Source: Pseudoclavibacter sp. AY1H1
GTDB lineage: Bacteria; Actinomycetota; Actinomycetes; Actinomycetales; Microbacteriaceae
Reading direction: 5' to 3'
Assembly: GCF_002931055.1 (NCBI RefSeq)
Contig: NZ_PSXX01000008.1
Coordinates: forward strand, 1-64,000
DNA length: 64,000 nt
Notes under the pieces: model-generated
Databases searched by the model: none
What the model was told of the DNA's origin: nothing
What the model saw: the letters and a program-made list of their open reading frames with translations, nothing else
Program-made: the position numbers and the translations under genes
In this document: positions 25,295 to 33,324 of the stretch, in pieces
Layout: each line of letters begins with the position of its first letter
Position numbering within the stretch: the first letter of the stretch is position 1

Positions 25295-25369
25295 CCTCAC
25301 ACCCGCCTGACCTCACACCCGCCTGACCTCGCACCCCGCCTGACCTCGCACCCCGCCTGACCTCGCACC
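25289..25369. repeat. Tandem repeat, five 16-17-bp units, between ribX and ribY
   Basis: Units begin GCCTGACCTC and end in CACACCC or GCACCCC. Starts are at 25289, 25305, 25321, 25338 and 25355. The first unit contains the last codon and stop of ribX. The unit changes from 16 to 17 bp at the third copy. There are no spacers, so it is not a CRISPR array. Confidence 0.9.
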
Positions 25370-25394
25370 GACCTCTCTCGATCTGGAGACGCCC

Positions 25395-26453
25395 ATGAAC
25401 ACTCGCCCAACCACCGCGGGCTTCCGCTCGCGGGCCGTGCGCTCCGTCATCGCGGCCGGCGCCGTGGCAGCCGTGGCCGTGCTCGCCGGATGCTCCCCCT
25501 CGGCAGGTGGCGACGGCGCGGAGGCGCCCGCCGCGGCCGCGGGCGACGTGACCATCGGCCTCACCTACACCCCGAACATCCAGTTCGTGCCGTTCTATGT
25601 GGCCGAGGCGAAGGGCTACTTCGACGACAAGGGCGTCAACGTGGAGCTGCGCCACCACGGCGAGGGCGAGGACCTCTTCGGTGCGCTCGCGAACGGCACG
25701 GAGGACTTCGTGTACGCGGGCGGCGACGAGATCACGCAGGCGCGGGCGGCCGACATCCCCGTCACCTCGGTGGCGACGCTCTACAACACGTACCCGGCGA
25801 CGCTCATCGTGCCGGAGGACTCCGACATCACGACGGCCGAGGATGCGCGCGGCAAGACCATCGGCACGCCCGGCCCCTACGGGCAGACGTACTTCGCGCT
25901 GCTGTCGCTGCTGCAGAGCAACGGGCTGACGGCGGACGACGTGAAGATCGAGTACATCGGCTACACGCAGCAGGCGGCGCTCACGACGGGCGCGGTCGAT
26001 GGGGTCATGGGCTACATCAACAACGACGCCGTGCAGTTCGAGAAGGCGGGCTTCCCGGTTCGCACGATCGAGATCGCGCCGGCGGATGCGCCGACCCTCG
26101 TCGGCCCGTCCCTGGGGGTCGCCGACTCGATCATCGAGGGCGACGATGCGTCGATCACCCCCGTGCTCGAGGCCCTCGCCCTGGCCACGCAGGACGTGAT
26201 CGACAACCCGGAGGAGTCGATCGACATCGCCGCCGAGTACATCCCGACCCTCTACACGGACGAGGCGAAGAGCGACGCGCTCGCGACGCTCGAGGCGACC
26301 ATCCCGTTCCTGTCCGCGCAGGAGGGGCAGCCGCTCTTCACGAACGACGCCGACGTGTGGGCCACGATGGCGACGTTCATGAGCGATCAGGACCTGCTCG
26401 AGAAGCCGCTGGACGGCGACGCGTTCACGAACGCGTACGTGCCAAAGGGCTAG
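25395..26453 (+). CDS. ribY: Riboflavin-binding ABC lipoprotein RibY
   Basis: A 352-aa substrate-binding lipoprotein of the NMT1/THI5-like family. The lipobox is LAGC near residue 33. The mature domain begins with VTIGLTYTPNIQFVPFYVAEAKGYFDDKGVNVEL, the typical first lobe, followed by DFVYAGGDEI and GKTIGTPGPYGQTYF. The position behind the FMN riboswitch and RibX indicates riboflavin, although the family also binds thiamine precursors. Its TAG stop shares a CTAG with a stop codon on the opposite strand. Confidence 0.88.
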   Translation: MNTRPTTAGFRSRAVRSVIAAGAVAAVAVLAGCSPSAGGDGAEAPAAAAGDVTIGLTYTPNIQFVPFYVAEAKGYFDDKGVNVELRHHGEGEDLFGALANGTEDFVYAGGDEITQARAADIPVTSVATLYNTYPATLIVPEDSDITTAEDARGKTIGTPGPYGQTYFALLSLLQSNGLTADDVKIEYIGYTQQAALTTGAVDGVMGYINNDAVQFEKAGFPVRTIEIAPADAPTLVGPSLGVADSIIEGDDASITPVLEALALATQDVIDNPEESIDIAAEYIPTLYTDEAKSDALATLEATIPFLSAQEGQPLFTNDADVWATMATFMSDQDLLEKPLDGDAFTNAYVPKG

Positions 26454-26667
26454 ACGTCTGAGACCAGGACGTTGTTGACGCGGCGCCGGCAATAACGCCC
26501 AGTTCAGTGCTGCGACGAGGACGGCGGCGTTGGAGACGACGAATACCAGTCGTGGCCAGTGGCCAGTGAGTGGGGCGGACGAAGTTGAGGACCAGGCTGA
26601 CGGGCAGGACTCCCGTGTAGGTGATGACGGCCTGTCGCCAGGTTCCGGGCCGGAATGCTGGCCTCAC
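26450..26667 (-). pseudogene. Frameshifted small membrane protein, coupled to Rossmann gene
   Basis: A GTG at 26667 overlaps the stop of the upstream gene (GTGA) and opens a frame with TWRQAVITYTGVLPVSLVLNFV, a membrane helix. The coding trace then continues in a second frame as TGHWPRLVFVVSNAAVLVAALNWALLP, a second helix. It ends in a third frame as VNNVLVSDV with a TAG at 26450. Two small indels would join the three into one two-helix protein of about 72 aa. The helix pair resembles the C-terminal membrane segment of some antibiotic-biosynthesis-monooxygenase proteins. It is either decayed or carries sequencing errors. Confidence 0.55.
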
Positions 26668-27506
26668 AGAGTGCTGAAACCTTCGCGCCAGCTTGGGTGC
26701 TGCAGAACGAGACCGGTGTCATGGGCGCGCGCGTTCGAGACGGGGCGACCGATATTGCCGGAGTCCGGGGTGTTCGGCTCGGGTGCGCCGACTGCGGCCG
26801 CGAAGAGTGGTGCCCACTCGTACCCGGCCGCGGGCTCGTCGTCGACGATGTTCCAGATCCCGCTCGGCCACCCCAGCGCGAGGAGGGCCGCGTGGGCAGC
26901 ATCGGCGGTGTGGATGAAGGACGCCACTGTCTCGGTGGTCTGCAAGCGACCGGCTCGTGCGTCCTGTCCGTAGCGTCCGTCGCGGGAGTACCAGGTGTCT
27001 GGTCCATAGAGCTGACCAAACCGCAACACAACATGCTCCGGGATCTCGCTGACCGCAGACTCGAGCGCCCTCACCGCGGAGATCGTCGTACGCCTGGGTT
27101 CGGCGGGGTCGGGATCGAGCGGCTCGGCCTCTCCGGCGAGTTCGGCTCCAGAGGAGTAGACCCAGGAGATGCTCTCTGCGATCATCCGAGACGTACCAGC
27201 CTGCCGGGCTGCGTCGACGAGATTGCGGGTGCCCACGATGCGCAAGCGCGCGTTGCTTGCAGAGCTTCCCGTGCCGAGATCCGTCAGGAGATGCACGATC
27301 ACCTCTGGTCTTGCCTGGCCCACCGCCTGCAACACGGCGTCTCTGTCGAGCGCATCAACGACGATCGGGGCCGCGCCGAGCCGGCTCAAGAGGGCCGCCC
27401 TGACCTCGGAGCGGGTTGTGGCTGCCACCTCATGCCCGGCCGCGTTGAGCAGCGGAATGAGTGCACGCCCGAGCACGCCGGAACCACCAGCAATGAAGAT
27501 GCGCAA
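26664..27506 (-). CDS. NAD(P)-binding epimerase/dehydratase-like protein
   Basis: A 280-aa extended Rossmann-fold protein. The dinucleotide motif GGSGVLG is at residues 7-13, followed by an Arg that suggests NADP, and a VVDALDRDAV strand. The usual YxxxK catalytic pair is not obvious: the expected region reads SWVYSSGAEL. It may therefore be a regulator-like or atypical reductase. It is divergent from a MocR-type regulator, so it may be that regulator's target. A broken small membrane gene follows by GTGA overlap. Confidence 0.82.
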   Translation of the reverse strand: MRIFIAGGSGVLGRALIPLLNAAGHEVAATTRSEVRAALLSRLGAAPIVVDALDRDAVLQAVGQARPEVIVHLLTDLGTGSSASNARLRIVGTRNLVDAARQAGTSRMIAESISWVYSSGAELAGEAEPLDPDPAEPRRTTISAVRALESAVSEIPEHVVLRFGQLYGPDTWYSRDGRYGQDARAGRLQTTETVASFIHTADAAHAALLALGWPSGIWNIVDDEPAAGYEWAPLFAAAVGAPEPNTPDSGNIGRPVSNARAHDTGLVLQHPSWREGFSTL

Positions 27507-27551
27507 CAGGAACCCCTCTCGTCAGGAACGCTCACGAGGCTAAACCAGCCC

Positions 27552-27595
27552 TGGACCATCTGAAAGTTCCAGATGACGAGCAGTATCTTGGTCCA
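27552..27595. promoter_or_regulatory. Candidate MocR operator between divergent genes
   Basis: Two nested inverted repeats occupy the short divergent region: CATCTG (27557-27562) with CAGATG (27570-27575), and TGGACCA (27552-27558) with TGGTCCA (27589-27595). Paired sites of this kind are typical of MocR-type regulators that control themselves and a divergent neighbour. Confidence 0.5.
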
Positions 27596-28945
27596 ATGGA
27601 TGATCTCTTCCGTCTGGACAGGTCATTGCCGAAAGCGCGTGCGGTCGAGCACACCATCCGCAATGCGATCGCACGAGGTGCCCTCGCTCAAGGGGCCAGG
27701 TTGCCTGCCACGCGCGAACTCGCTGTGGAGTTCGGCATCGCCCGCAACACCGTCGTGGCCGCGATCGACGACCTCGTCGCCGAAGGCGTCCTGGAAGCCC
27801 GGCCGCGGGCCGGGATTTTCGTCGCTCGCAACACCTCCCCGGCACACCGCACGGAGAAGACTGCCCCCGGGATGCGGTCTGGGTTTGATCTGCGACCAGG
27901 GCAGCCTGAGCGTGGCTCCTTCCCGACCGCACGATGGCTCGCTGCCACCCGGCGCGCCGCGTCATCCGCGGGAGCCTTCGAAACGGATGGAGCGGGCGTC
28001 TTGGAGTTGCGCAGCGAGCTCGCGGCCTATCTCAGTCGAGCCCGCGGGGTAGAGACCACTGCCGAGGCGATCGTGATCTGTGCTGGTTTCCGCACCGCCT
28101 GCACGCTTCTTGCCGCCGCACTCGCATCTCAGGGCGCGACAACGATCGAGATCGAAGACCCATCGCTGCCCGGGATCGACCGGCCCTGGCGCACGGCCGG
28201 GCTCACCGTGAACGATCTTCCCGTAGACAACGACGGTGCCGATGTCAGTCAGCTACGCAATGAGACCGACGCAGTCCTGCTGACCCCGGCGCATCAGTTC
28301 CCGCTCGGCGGCGCGCTCGCCCCCACCCGACGTCAACTCGTCGCTGATTGGGCCACAACAAACGACAGCTACATCATCGAGGACGACTACGACGGCGAAT
28401 TCCGCTTCGATCGTCGCCCGATCGCGGCACTGCAACGATCCGTGCCCGAACACGTCGTCTACGCGGGTAGCGCCAGCAAGACCCTCGATCCCGGGCTTCG
28501 GCTCGGCTGGCTCGTCCTTCCGCACGATCTCGTACAGCCCGTCACTGAGGTCTCCGAGGCCCTCACTGGCGGCGCCCCGGTACTCAACCAGCTCGCTCTC
28601 GCGTACCTGATCCGCAGCGGGGACTACGAACGCCACATCCGCCGCCAGCGCCGCGAATACGCTCGACGCCGCGCCTATCTTCAACGCGCGCTCCACAGTG
28701 CGGGGTACGACGTCCCCGGTATCCCGGCCGGACTCCACGCCCTGATCCCGGTGAGTGAGGATCAGGTGACCTTGGCGAGCGACCATGACGGCCTCTCCTC
28801 AGACGCTGTCGCAGTGCACACGCTTTCCCGCTACACCCGAAGCCATCCGCAACCCCGAGCGCTCGTCACCGGATTCGCTACACCCTCGCGCCCTCAATTC
28901 GAACCAGCGATCAACGCCCTCATCGCGCTACTGAACACGCCTTGA
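27596..28945 (+). CDS. MocR family transcriptional regulator (GntR-type HTH plus aminotransferase domain)
   Basis: A 449-aa fusion. Residues 1-75 form a GntR winged helix (RNAIARGALAQGARLPATRELAVEFGIARNTVVAAIDDL). Residues 105-449 form a class I aminotransferase-like domain with the PLP lysine in GSASKTLDPGLRLGW near 296 and the EDDYDGEFRF block near 262. MocR proteins sense PLP or related metabolites and control nearby genes. The divergent Rossmann-fold gene is the obvious candidate target. Nothing in the region points to PLP synthesis itself, so a PdxR role is not supported. Confidence 0.92.
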   Translation: MDDLFRLDRSLPKARAVEHTIRNAIARGALAQGARLPATRELAVEFGIARNTVVAAIDDLVAEGVLEARPRAGIFVARNTSPAHRTEKTAPGMRSGFDLRPGQPERGSFPTARWLAATRRAASSAGAFETDGAGVLELRSELAAYLSRARGVETTAEAIVICAGFRTACTLLAAALASQGATTIEIEDPSLPGIDRPWRTAGLTVNDLPVDNDGADVSQLRNETDAVLLTPAHQFPLGGALAPTRRQLVADWATTNDSYIIEDDYDGEFRFDRRPIAALQRSVPEHVVYAGSASKTLDPGLRLGWLVLPHDLVQPVTEVSEALTGGAPVLNQLALAYLIRSGDYERHIRRQRREYARRRAYLQRALHSAGYDVPGIPAGLHALIPVSEDQVTLASDHDGLSSDAVAVHTLSRYTRSHPQPRALVTGFATPSRPQFEPAINALIALLNTP

Positions 28946-28972
28946 CGTCTACAACCTCACGGCGAGCAACGG

Positions 28973-29623
28973 CTAGGCGTCCTCCGGCTCCTCGCCGTCG
29001 CGCGCGGCCATCCGCTTCTGGATGGCCGACGAGACGGGGCCCGTGAGGAGCAGCAGCAGCCAGGTGTAGCGCGCAGGGTCCGGGCCGAGGAGGAACGCGA
29101 CCGGGATCGACAGGGCGAACACGGCCGGCACGACGAACGTGAACGCCGACCGGCGGCGCGCCGCCCGCGACGGCTCCGTGAGCCCGCGGTGCACAGCCAC
29201 GACCCAGATGACGTGCTGCGCGAGCGACGCGCAGATGATGTTGACGGCGTAGAGCACGACCGGCAGGGGCTGCGAGTCGAGGCTCGCCTCGCTCATCGAC
29301 GCGGTGCTGAACGGCAGCAGCACGATGAAGAACATCGCCACGATGTTGGTGTTGAGCAGCGGGCCGTCGAGCGCCGACACCTCGCCCATGAGGCGGTGGT
29401 TGACCTTCCAGAAGTTCGCGATGACGAAGAAGCTGATCGCGAAGGCGAGGAGCTGGTCGAGCACGCCGGAGCCGGCGAGCGCATCCCAGCTCGCCCAATG
29501 GTCTGCCGTTGGCGGCACGATGTCGACGACAAGCAGGGTGATGGCGACCGCGTAGACCGCGTCGAAGAACGTCAGCCCACGGTCGAACTCCGTGGTGCCG
29601 CGTGCGTAGCTGCGTGAAGCCAT
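28973..29623 (-). CDS. TMEM175/DUF1211 family potassium channel-like protein
   Basis: A 216-aa membrane protein with six helices. The N-terminal signature RGLTFFDAVYAVAITLLVVDI (about 14-34) matches the conserved filter helix of prokaryotic TMEM175 channels, although the usual FSD triplet is FFD here. Helices follow at about 58-75, 92-110, 118-140, 160-180 and 183-200. Prokaryotic relatives conduct potassium with weak selectivity. ATG at 29623 begins directly before the signature; the frame extends further up without features. Confidence 0.82.
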   Translation of the reverse strand: MASRSYARGTTEFDRGLTFFDAVYAVAITLLVVDIVPPTADHWASWDALAGSGVLDQLLAFAISFFVIANFWKVNHRLMGEVSALDGPLLNTNIVAMFFIVLLPFSTASMSEASLDSQPLPVVLYAVNIICASLAQHVIWVVAVHRGLTEPSRAARRRSAFTFVVPAVFALSIPVAFLLGPDPARYTWLLLLLTGPVSSAIQKRMAARDGEEPEDA

Positions 29624-29652
29624 GATGGATGCTCCGTCTCCGTGAGGTCTGG

Positions 29653-30231
29653 TCAGTTGAGGGAGCGGATGACGCGTGCCGGGTTGCCCACGGCGACGAC
29701 ATTCGCGGGCAGGTCCTTCGTGACGACGGCGCCAGCGCCCACGACCGTGTTCTCGCCGATCGTGACGCCGGGGCAGACGATGACGCCGCCGCCAAGCCAC
29801 ACGTTGTCGCCGAGCGTGATGGGCGCGCCCGCCTCGTAGCCGGCGCGACGGGGCTCGGGGTCGAGTGGATGCGTCGGCGTCAGCAGCTGCACGTTCGGCC
29901 CGATCTGGCAGCTCGCACCGATCGTGATGGGAGTGACGTCGAGCGCCACGAGACCCACGTTGACGAAGGTGCCGTCGCCGATCGTGATGTTGGAGCCGTA
30001 GTCGACGTACAGGGGCGCCTTCACGGTGACGTTCGCGCCCAGACTGCCGAGGAGCTCGGCGAGGATCCCGGATGCGCGCTCCGTGTCGACGGGGAACGCC
30101 GCGTTGTACTCGGCCTGCAGCCGAACCGCGCGCTCCGCCCCCGCCAGCAGCTCCGGGTCGTCCGCGTGGTACAGCTCGCCGGCCAGCATCCGCTGCTTCA
30201 TGGTGCGACCGTCGTCGAAGTTCACCGTCAT
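29653..30231 (-). CDS. Maltose/galactoside O-acetyltransferase family protein (LbH)
   Basis: A 192-aa left-handed beta-helix acetyltransferase. The N-terminal Mac domain is seen in MKQRMLAGELYHADDPEL. Hexapeptide repeats follow, with PLYVDYGSNITIGDGTFVNVG, the catalytic His in TPTHPLDP, and the NVWLGGGVIVCPGVTIG turn. It ends in AVGNPARVIR, typical of Maa/NodL/LacA enzymes. It acetylates a sugar using acetyl-CoA. It lies 29 bp upstream of the TMEM175-like gene and divergent from the DNA methyltransferase. Confidence 0.92.
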   Translation of the reverse strand: MTVNFDDGRTMKQRMLAGELYHADDPELLAGAERAVRLQAEYNAAFPVDTERASGILAELLGSLGANVTVKAPLYVDYGSNITIGDGTFVNVGLVALDVTPITIGASCQIGPNVQLLTPTHPLDPEPRRAGYEAGAPITLGDNVWLGGGVIVCPGVTIGENTVVGAGAVVTKDLPANVVAVGNPARVIRSLN

Positions 30232-30306
30232 GGCAGAACCCTAGCCTGCGCCCGGATACGGCCGAGTATGCACATTCCGACGCGCTCGGCGCGTTAATCT
30301 CGACGG

Positions 30307-31308
30307 GTGACCTCGTTGTGGAACGCCGCAGGACCCGACCTCGTCGTGCACGGCGACAACCTCGACGCCATGAGCCGCCTCCCAGACTGTGCCTTCCAGG
30401 TGATCTACCTCGACCCGCCCTTCAACACCGGCAAGCAGCAGAAGCGGCAGTCGGTGAAGGTGAAACGGCAGTCGCCAGTGGAGGAGTCCGTCGAAGCCGC
30501 GGAGCTCGGGGAGGCGCTCGCGCACGACGCCGCGCCCGCCGAATCGGAGGCCGCGGCCCCAGCATCCACGCCGCTCACCCGCACGGGGTTCCAGGGTCGC
30601 AGCTACGAGCACACCCTCGGGGAGCTCTCGGCGTTCAACGACGAGTTCGCCGACTACTGGGGCTTCCTCGAGCCACGCCTCGTGGAGGCCTGGCGGCTGC
30701 TCGACGAGACGGGCACCCTGTACCTGCACCTCGACTACCGGGAATCGCACTACGCGAAGGTGGTCCTCGACGCGCTCGTGGGGCGCGACAAGTTCCTCAA
30801 CGAGATCATCTGGGCGTACGACTACGGGGCGCGCACGTCGAAGCGGTGGCCGGCGAAGCACGACACGATCCTCGTTTACGTGAAGGACCCGAAGAAGTAC
30901 CACTTCGATGCCGCCGAGGTCGACCGTGAGCCGTACATGGCACCCGGCCTGGTCACCGAGGCGAAGCGGGAGCGGGGCAAGCTGCCGACGGACGTCTGGT
31001 GGCATACGATCGTCTCCCCGACCGGCAAGGAGCGCACCGGCTACGCGACGCAGAAGCCGGCGGGGCTGCTGCGGCGCATGATCCGCGCATCCAGCCGGGA
31101 GGGCGACTGGGTCGCCGACTTCTTCGGCGGCTCCGGCACGACGGCGGCGGTGGCGCGCGAGTGCGGGCGCAGGGTCGTGACGGTCGACGCGTCGGTGGAT
31201 GCGCTGCGCACCATGCGGAGGCGTCTCGGCCCTGAGGGGGTCGAGTACCGGAAGCTCACGAAGGACGGCTCGAGGCTCCTCTCGGGCGCCCCGAAGCGCA
31301 GGCGCTAG
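30307..31308 (+). CDS. Orphan site-specific DNA methyltransferase (N6_N4 type)
   Basis: A 333-aa beta-class amino-methyltransferase. Motif IV is DPPFNTG at 36-42 and the SAM-binding motif I is DFFGGSGTT near 273-281, giving the IV-to-I order of the beta class. About 45 residues after DPPFNTGK are a low-complexity Glu/Ala/Pro stretch not expected in the core. No restriction enzyme or specificity gene is nearby, so it is probably a solitary modification enzyme; the recognised sequence is unknown. GTG start at 30307. The TAG stop shares a CTAG with the stop of the convergent cysteine desulfurase. Confidence 0.9.
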   Translation: MTSLWNAAGPDLVVHGDNLDAMSRLPDCAFQVIYLDPPFNTGKQQKRQSVKVKRQSPVEESVEAAELGEALAHDAAPAESEAAAPASTPLTRTGFQGRSYEHTLGELSAFNDEFADYWGFLEPRLVEAWRLLDETGTLYLHLDYRESHYAKVVLDALVGRDKFLNEIIWAYDYGARTSKRWPAKHDTILVYVKDPKKYHFDAAEVDREPYMAPGLVTEAKRERGKLPTDVWWHTIVSPTGKERTGYATQKPAGLLRRMIRASSREGDWVADFFGGSGTTAAVARECGRRVVTVDASVDALRTMRRRLGPEGVEYRKLTKDGSRLLSGAPKRRR

Positions 31309-32450
31309 CCCCTCGAGACCCGCGCGACCGACTCGAGGAGGGCGTCCGCGACCCCACCGAGCTCCTCTGCGGTCGTGGACGCTCCCCACGTGAACCGCAG
31401 GGCGGTCCGCGCGTCGTCCTCCGCGATGCCGAGGGCGAGCAGCACGTGCGACGGCTCGTCGTGGCCTGCGGCGCAGGCCGCGCCAGCCGAGGCGAGCACG
31501 CCGTGCTGCTCGAGCTCGAGCAGCACCGTCTCGCCGTTGATGCCGGGGATGACGAGCGACGCGTGCCGGGGGAGGCGAGCGGATGCGTGGCCCGTGAGCC
31601 GCGCGCCCGGGACCGACCCCAGCACCGCGGCGACGAAGGCGTCCCTGGCGCCGACGGCGTCGAGCTGGCCCGCGCGCCGCTCCTCGTCGGCGAGCCGCAG
31701 CGCGACCGCGAACGCCACCGCGAAGGCCACGTTCTCCGTGCCCGAGCGACGCCCTCGTTCCTGGCCGCCACCGTGCATGAGCGGCTCCAGCGGCAGCCTC
31801 GACCGCACCGCGAGCACCCCGACCCCCTTCGGTGCCCCGAGCTTGTGGCCGGACACGCTGAGTGCATCCACGCCGGTCGACGACATCGAGATGTCGAGGG
31901 AGCCCGCCGCCTGGATGGCGTCCGTGTGGAACGGCACACCGCGCGCATGGGCAACGTCGGTGAGAGCGGCGATGTCCTGCACCGTGCCGACCTCGTTGTT
32001 CGCCGTCGAGAGCGAGACGAGCGTCGTGTCGTCGCGGAGGGCAGCGGCGAGCGACTCCGCGCTGACCGTGCCGCGGGCATCCACGTCGACGAACGACACC
32101 TCGAAGCCGTGGAGCCGCACCAGTGCGTCGACGGAGGCGAGCACCGATTCGTGCTCGAGGCGACTCGTCACGACGTGCCGTCCGCGCGGGTCGCCGAGCG
32201 CGAGGCCCTTGACCGCCAGATTGTTCGCCTCGGTGCCGCCCGAGGTGAAGACGACCTCGGTGGCGCGGCAGCCGAGCACGGCCGCGATGCTCTTCCTGGC
32301 GTCGGCCAGCGCTGCAGCCGCCTCCTCGCCGAGCCCATGCGTGCTCGACGGGTTGCCGAACGACGCCGTCAGGAACGGCCAGGCGGCGGCGAGCGCCTCC
32401 TCGCGAACCGGCGAGGTCGCCGCGGCGTCGAGGTGCAGCACGTCAGCCAT
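31305..32450 (-). CDS. Cysteine desulfurase of the NAD operon (NifS/NadS-like)
   Basis: A 381-aa PLP enzyme that takes sulfur from cysteine. The first block HLDAAATSPVREE, the TSGGTEANNLAVKG block and the PLP lysine in VSGHKLGAPKGVG (near 190-202) are clear. The active-site Cys loop is SAGAACAAGHDEPSH near 325. It overlaps nadC by 8 bp and is the last gene of the nad operon. A dedicated NifS-type enzyme there most likely supplies sulfur for the iron-sulfur cluster of NadA, a pairing seen in other bacteria. Confidence 0.92.
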   Translation of the reverse strand: MADVLHLDAAATSPVREEALAAAWPFLTASFGNPSSTHGLGEEAAAALADARKSIAAVLGCRATEVVFTSGGTEANNLAVKGLALGDPRGRHVVTSRLEHESVLASVDALVRLHGFEVSFVDVDARGTVSAESLAAALRDDTTLVSLSTANNEVGTVQDIAALTDVAHARGVPFHTDAIQAAGSLDISMSSTGVDALSVSGHKLGAPKGVGVLAVRSRLPLEPLMHGGGQERGRRSGTENVAFAVAFAVALRLADEERRAGQLDAVGARDAFVAAVLGSVPGARLTGHASARLPRHASLVIPGINGETVLLELEQHGVLASAGAACAAGHDEPSHVLLALGIAEDDARTALRFTWGASTTAEELGGVADALLESVARVSRG

Positions 32451-33324
32451 CGGCGTCTGACACGGGCCCGACCTCGAGCGACATATCGAGACCCAGGTCG
32501 ATGGCCCGCGCGCTGTGGGTGAGCGCGCCGACGGAGATGACGTCGACACCGGTCTCCGCGATCGCCGCGACCGTCTCGAGGCTCACCCCGCCGCTCGCCT
32601 CCACGACCGCCCGACCGGCGATGAGGGCGACACCCTCGCGCAGCTCGGCAAGCGAGAAGTTGTCGAGCATGATCGTGTCCACGCCCGCGTCGAGCACCGC
32701 CGGGATCTGGTCGAGCCGATCGACCTCCACCTCGACGTGCGTCGTGTGGCCCAGCTTCGCGCGCGCCGCGAGGAGCGCATCCGTGACCCCGAGACCGGAC
32801 TGCTGGAGCAGCACCGCCAGGTGGTTGTCCTTCGCCATGACCGCATCGGACAGCGAGAAGCGGTGGTTCCGGCCGCCCCCGCTCGCGACGGCGTGCCGCT
32901 CGAAGGCCCTGAGCCCTGGCGTCGTCTTGCGGGTGTCCGTGATGCGAGCCGAGGTGTGGGCGACGGCCTCGACGTAGCTCCGAGTGAGGCTCGCGATGCC
33001 GCTCATCCGCTGCGTGAAGTTCAACGCGACCCGCTCGGCCGTCAGCACCGACCCGGCGGGGCCCGTCACGGTCGCCAGCACATCCCCGGCCGCGAACGCC
33101 TCGCCATCCTCGGCGTGCATATCGACGAGGACCTCGGCATCCGTCAGCCGGAACGCCGCCGCGAACACGTCGATGCCCGAGAGCACCCCCGCCTCGCGGG
33201 CGACGAGCGTCGCGCTCGCGGTCGCCTCGACGGGAATGAGCGCATGAACCGTGATGTCACCCCACGGGGCGTCTTCGGCGAGCCCCGCGCTCACGGCGGT
33301 CGCGATGTGGGCAGGAGTCAGCAT
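32443..33324 (-). CDS. nadC: Nicotinate-nucleotide pyrophosphorylase (carboxylating)
   Basis: A 293-aa quinolinate phosphoribosyltransferase that forms nicotinate mononucleotide from quinolinate and PRPP. Seen are EDAPWGDITVHALIP near 16-30, the NFTQRMSGIAS helix, RITDTRKTTPGLRAFERHAVASGGGRNHRF, and the C-terminal barrel pattern EVEVDRL, DTIMLDNFS, VEASGGVSLE and DVISVGALTHS. ATG at 33324 overlaps the nadB stop (ATGA), and its end overlaps the desulfurase start. Confidence 0.96.
   Translation of the reverse strand: MLTPAHIATAVSAGLAEDAPWGDITVHALIPVEATASATLVAREAGVLSGIDVFAAAFRLTDAEVLVDMHAEDGEAFAAGDVLATVTGPAGSVLTAERVALNFTQRMSGIASLTRSYVEAVAHTSARITDTRKTTPGLRAFERHAVASGGGRNHRFSLSDAVMAKDNHLAVLLQQSGLGVTDALLAARAKLGHTTHVEVEVDRLDQIPAVLDAGVDTIMLDNFSLAELREGVALIAGRAVVEASGGVSLETVAAIAETGVDVISVGALTHSARAIDLGLDMSLEVGPVSDADG

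Noticed and set aside
25289-25369. CRISPR-like direct repeats
   Set aside because: Units are directly adjacent with no spacers, so this is a minisatellite.
27169-27543. 124-aa plus-strand frame opposite the Rossmann gene
   Set aside because: No domain or ribosome-binding site; the minus-strand gene has a clear dinucleotide motif.
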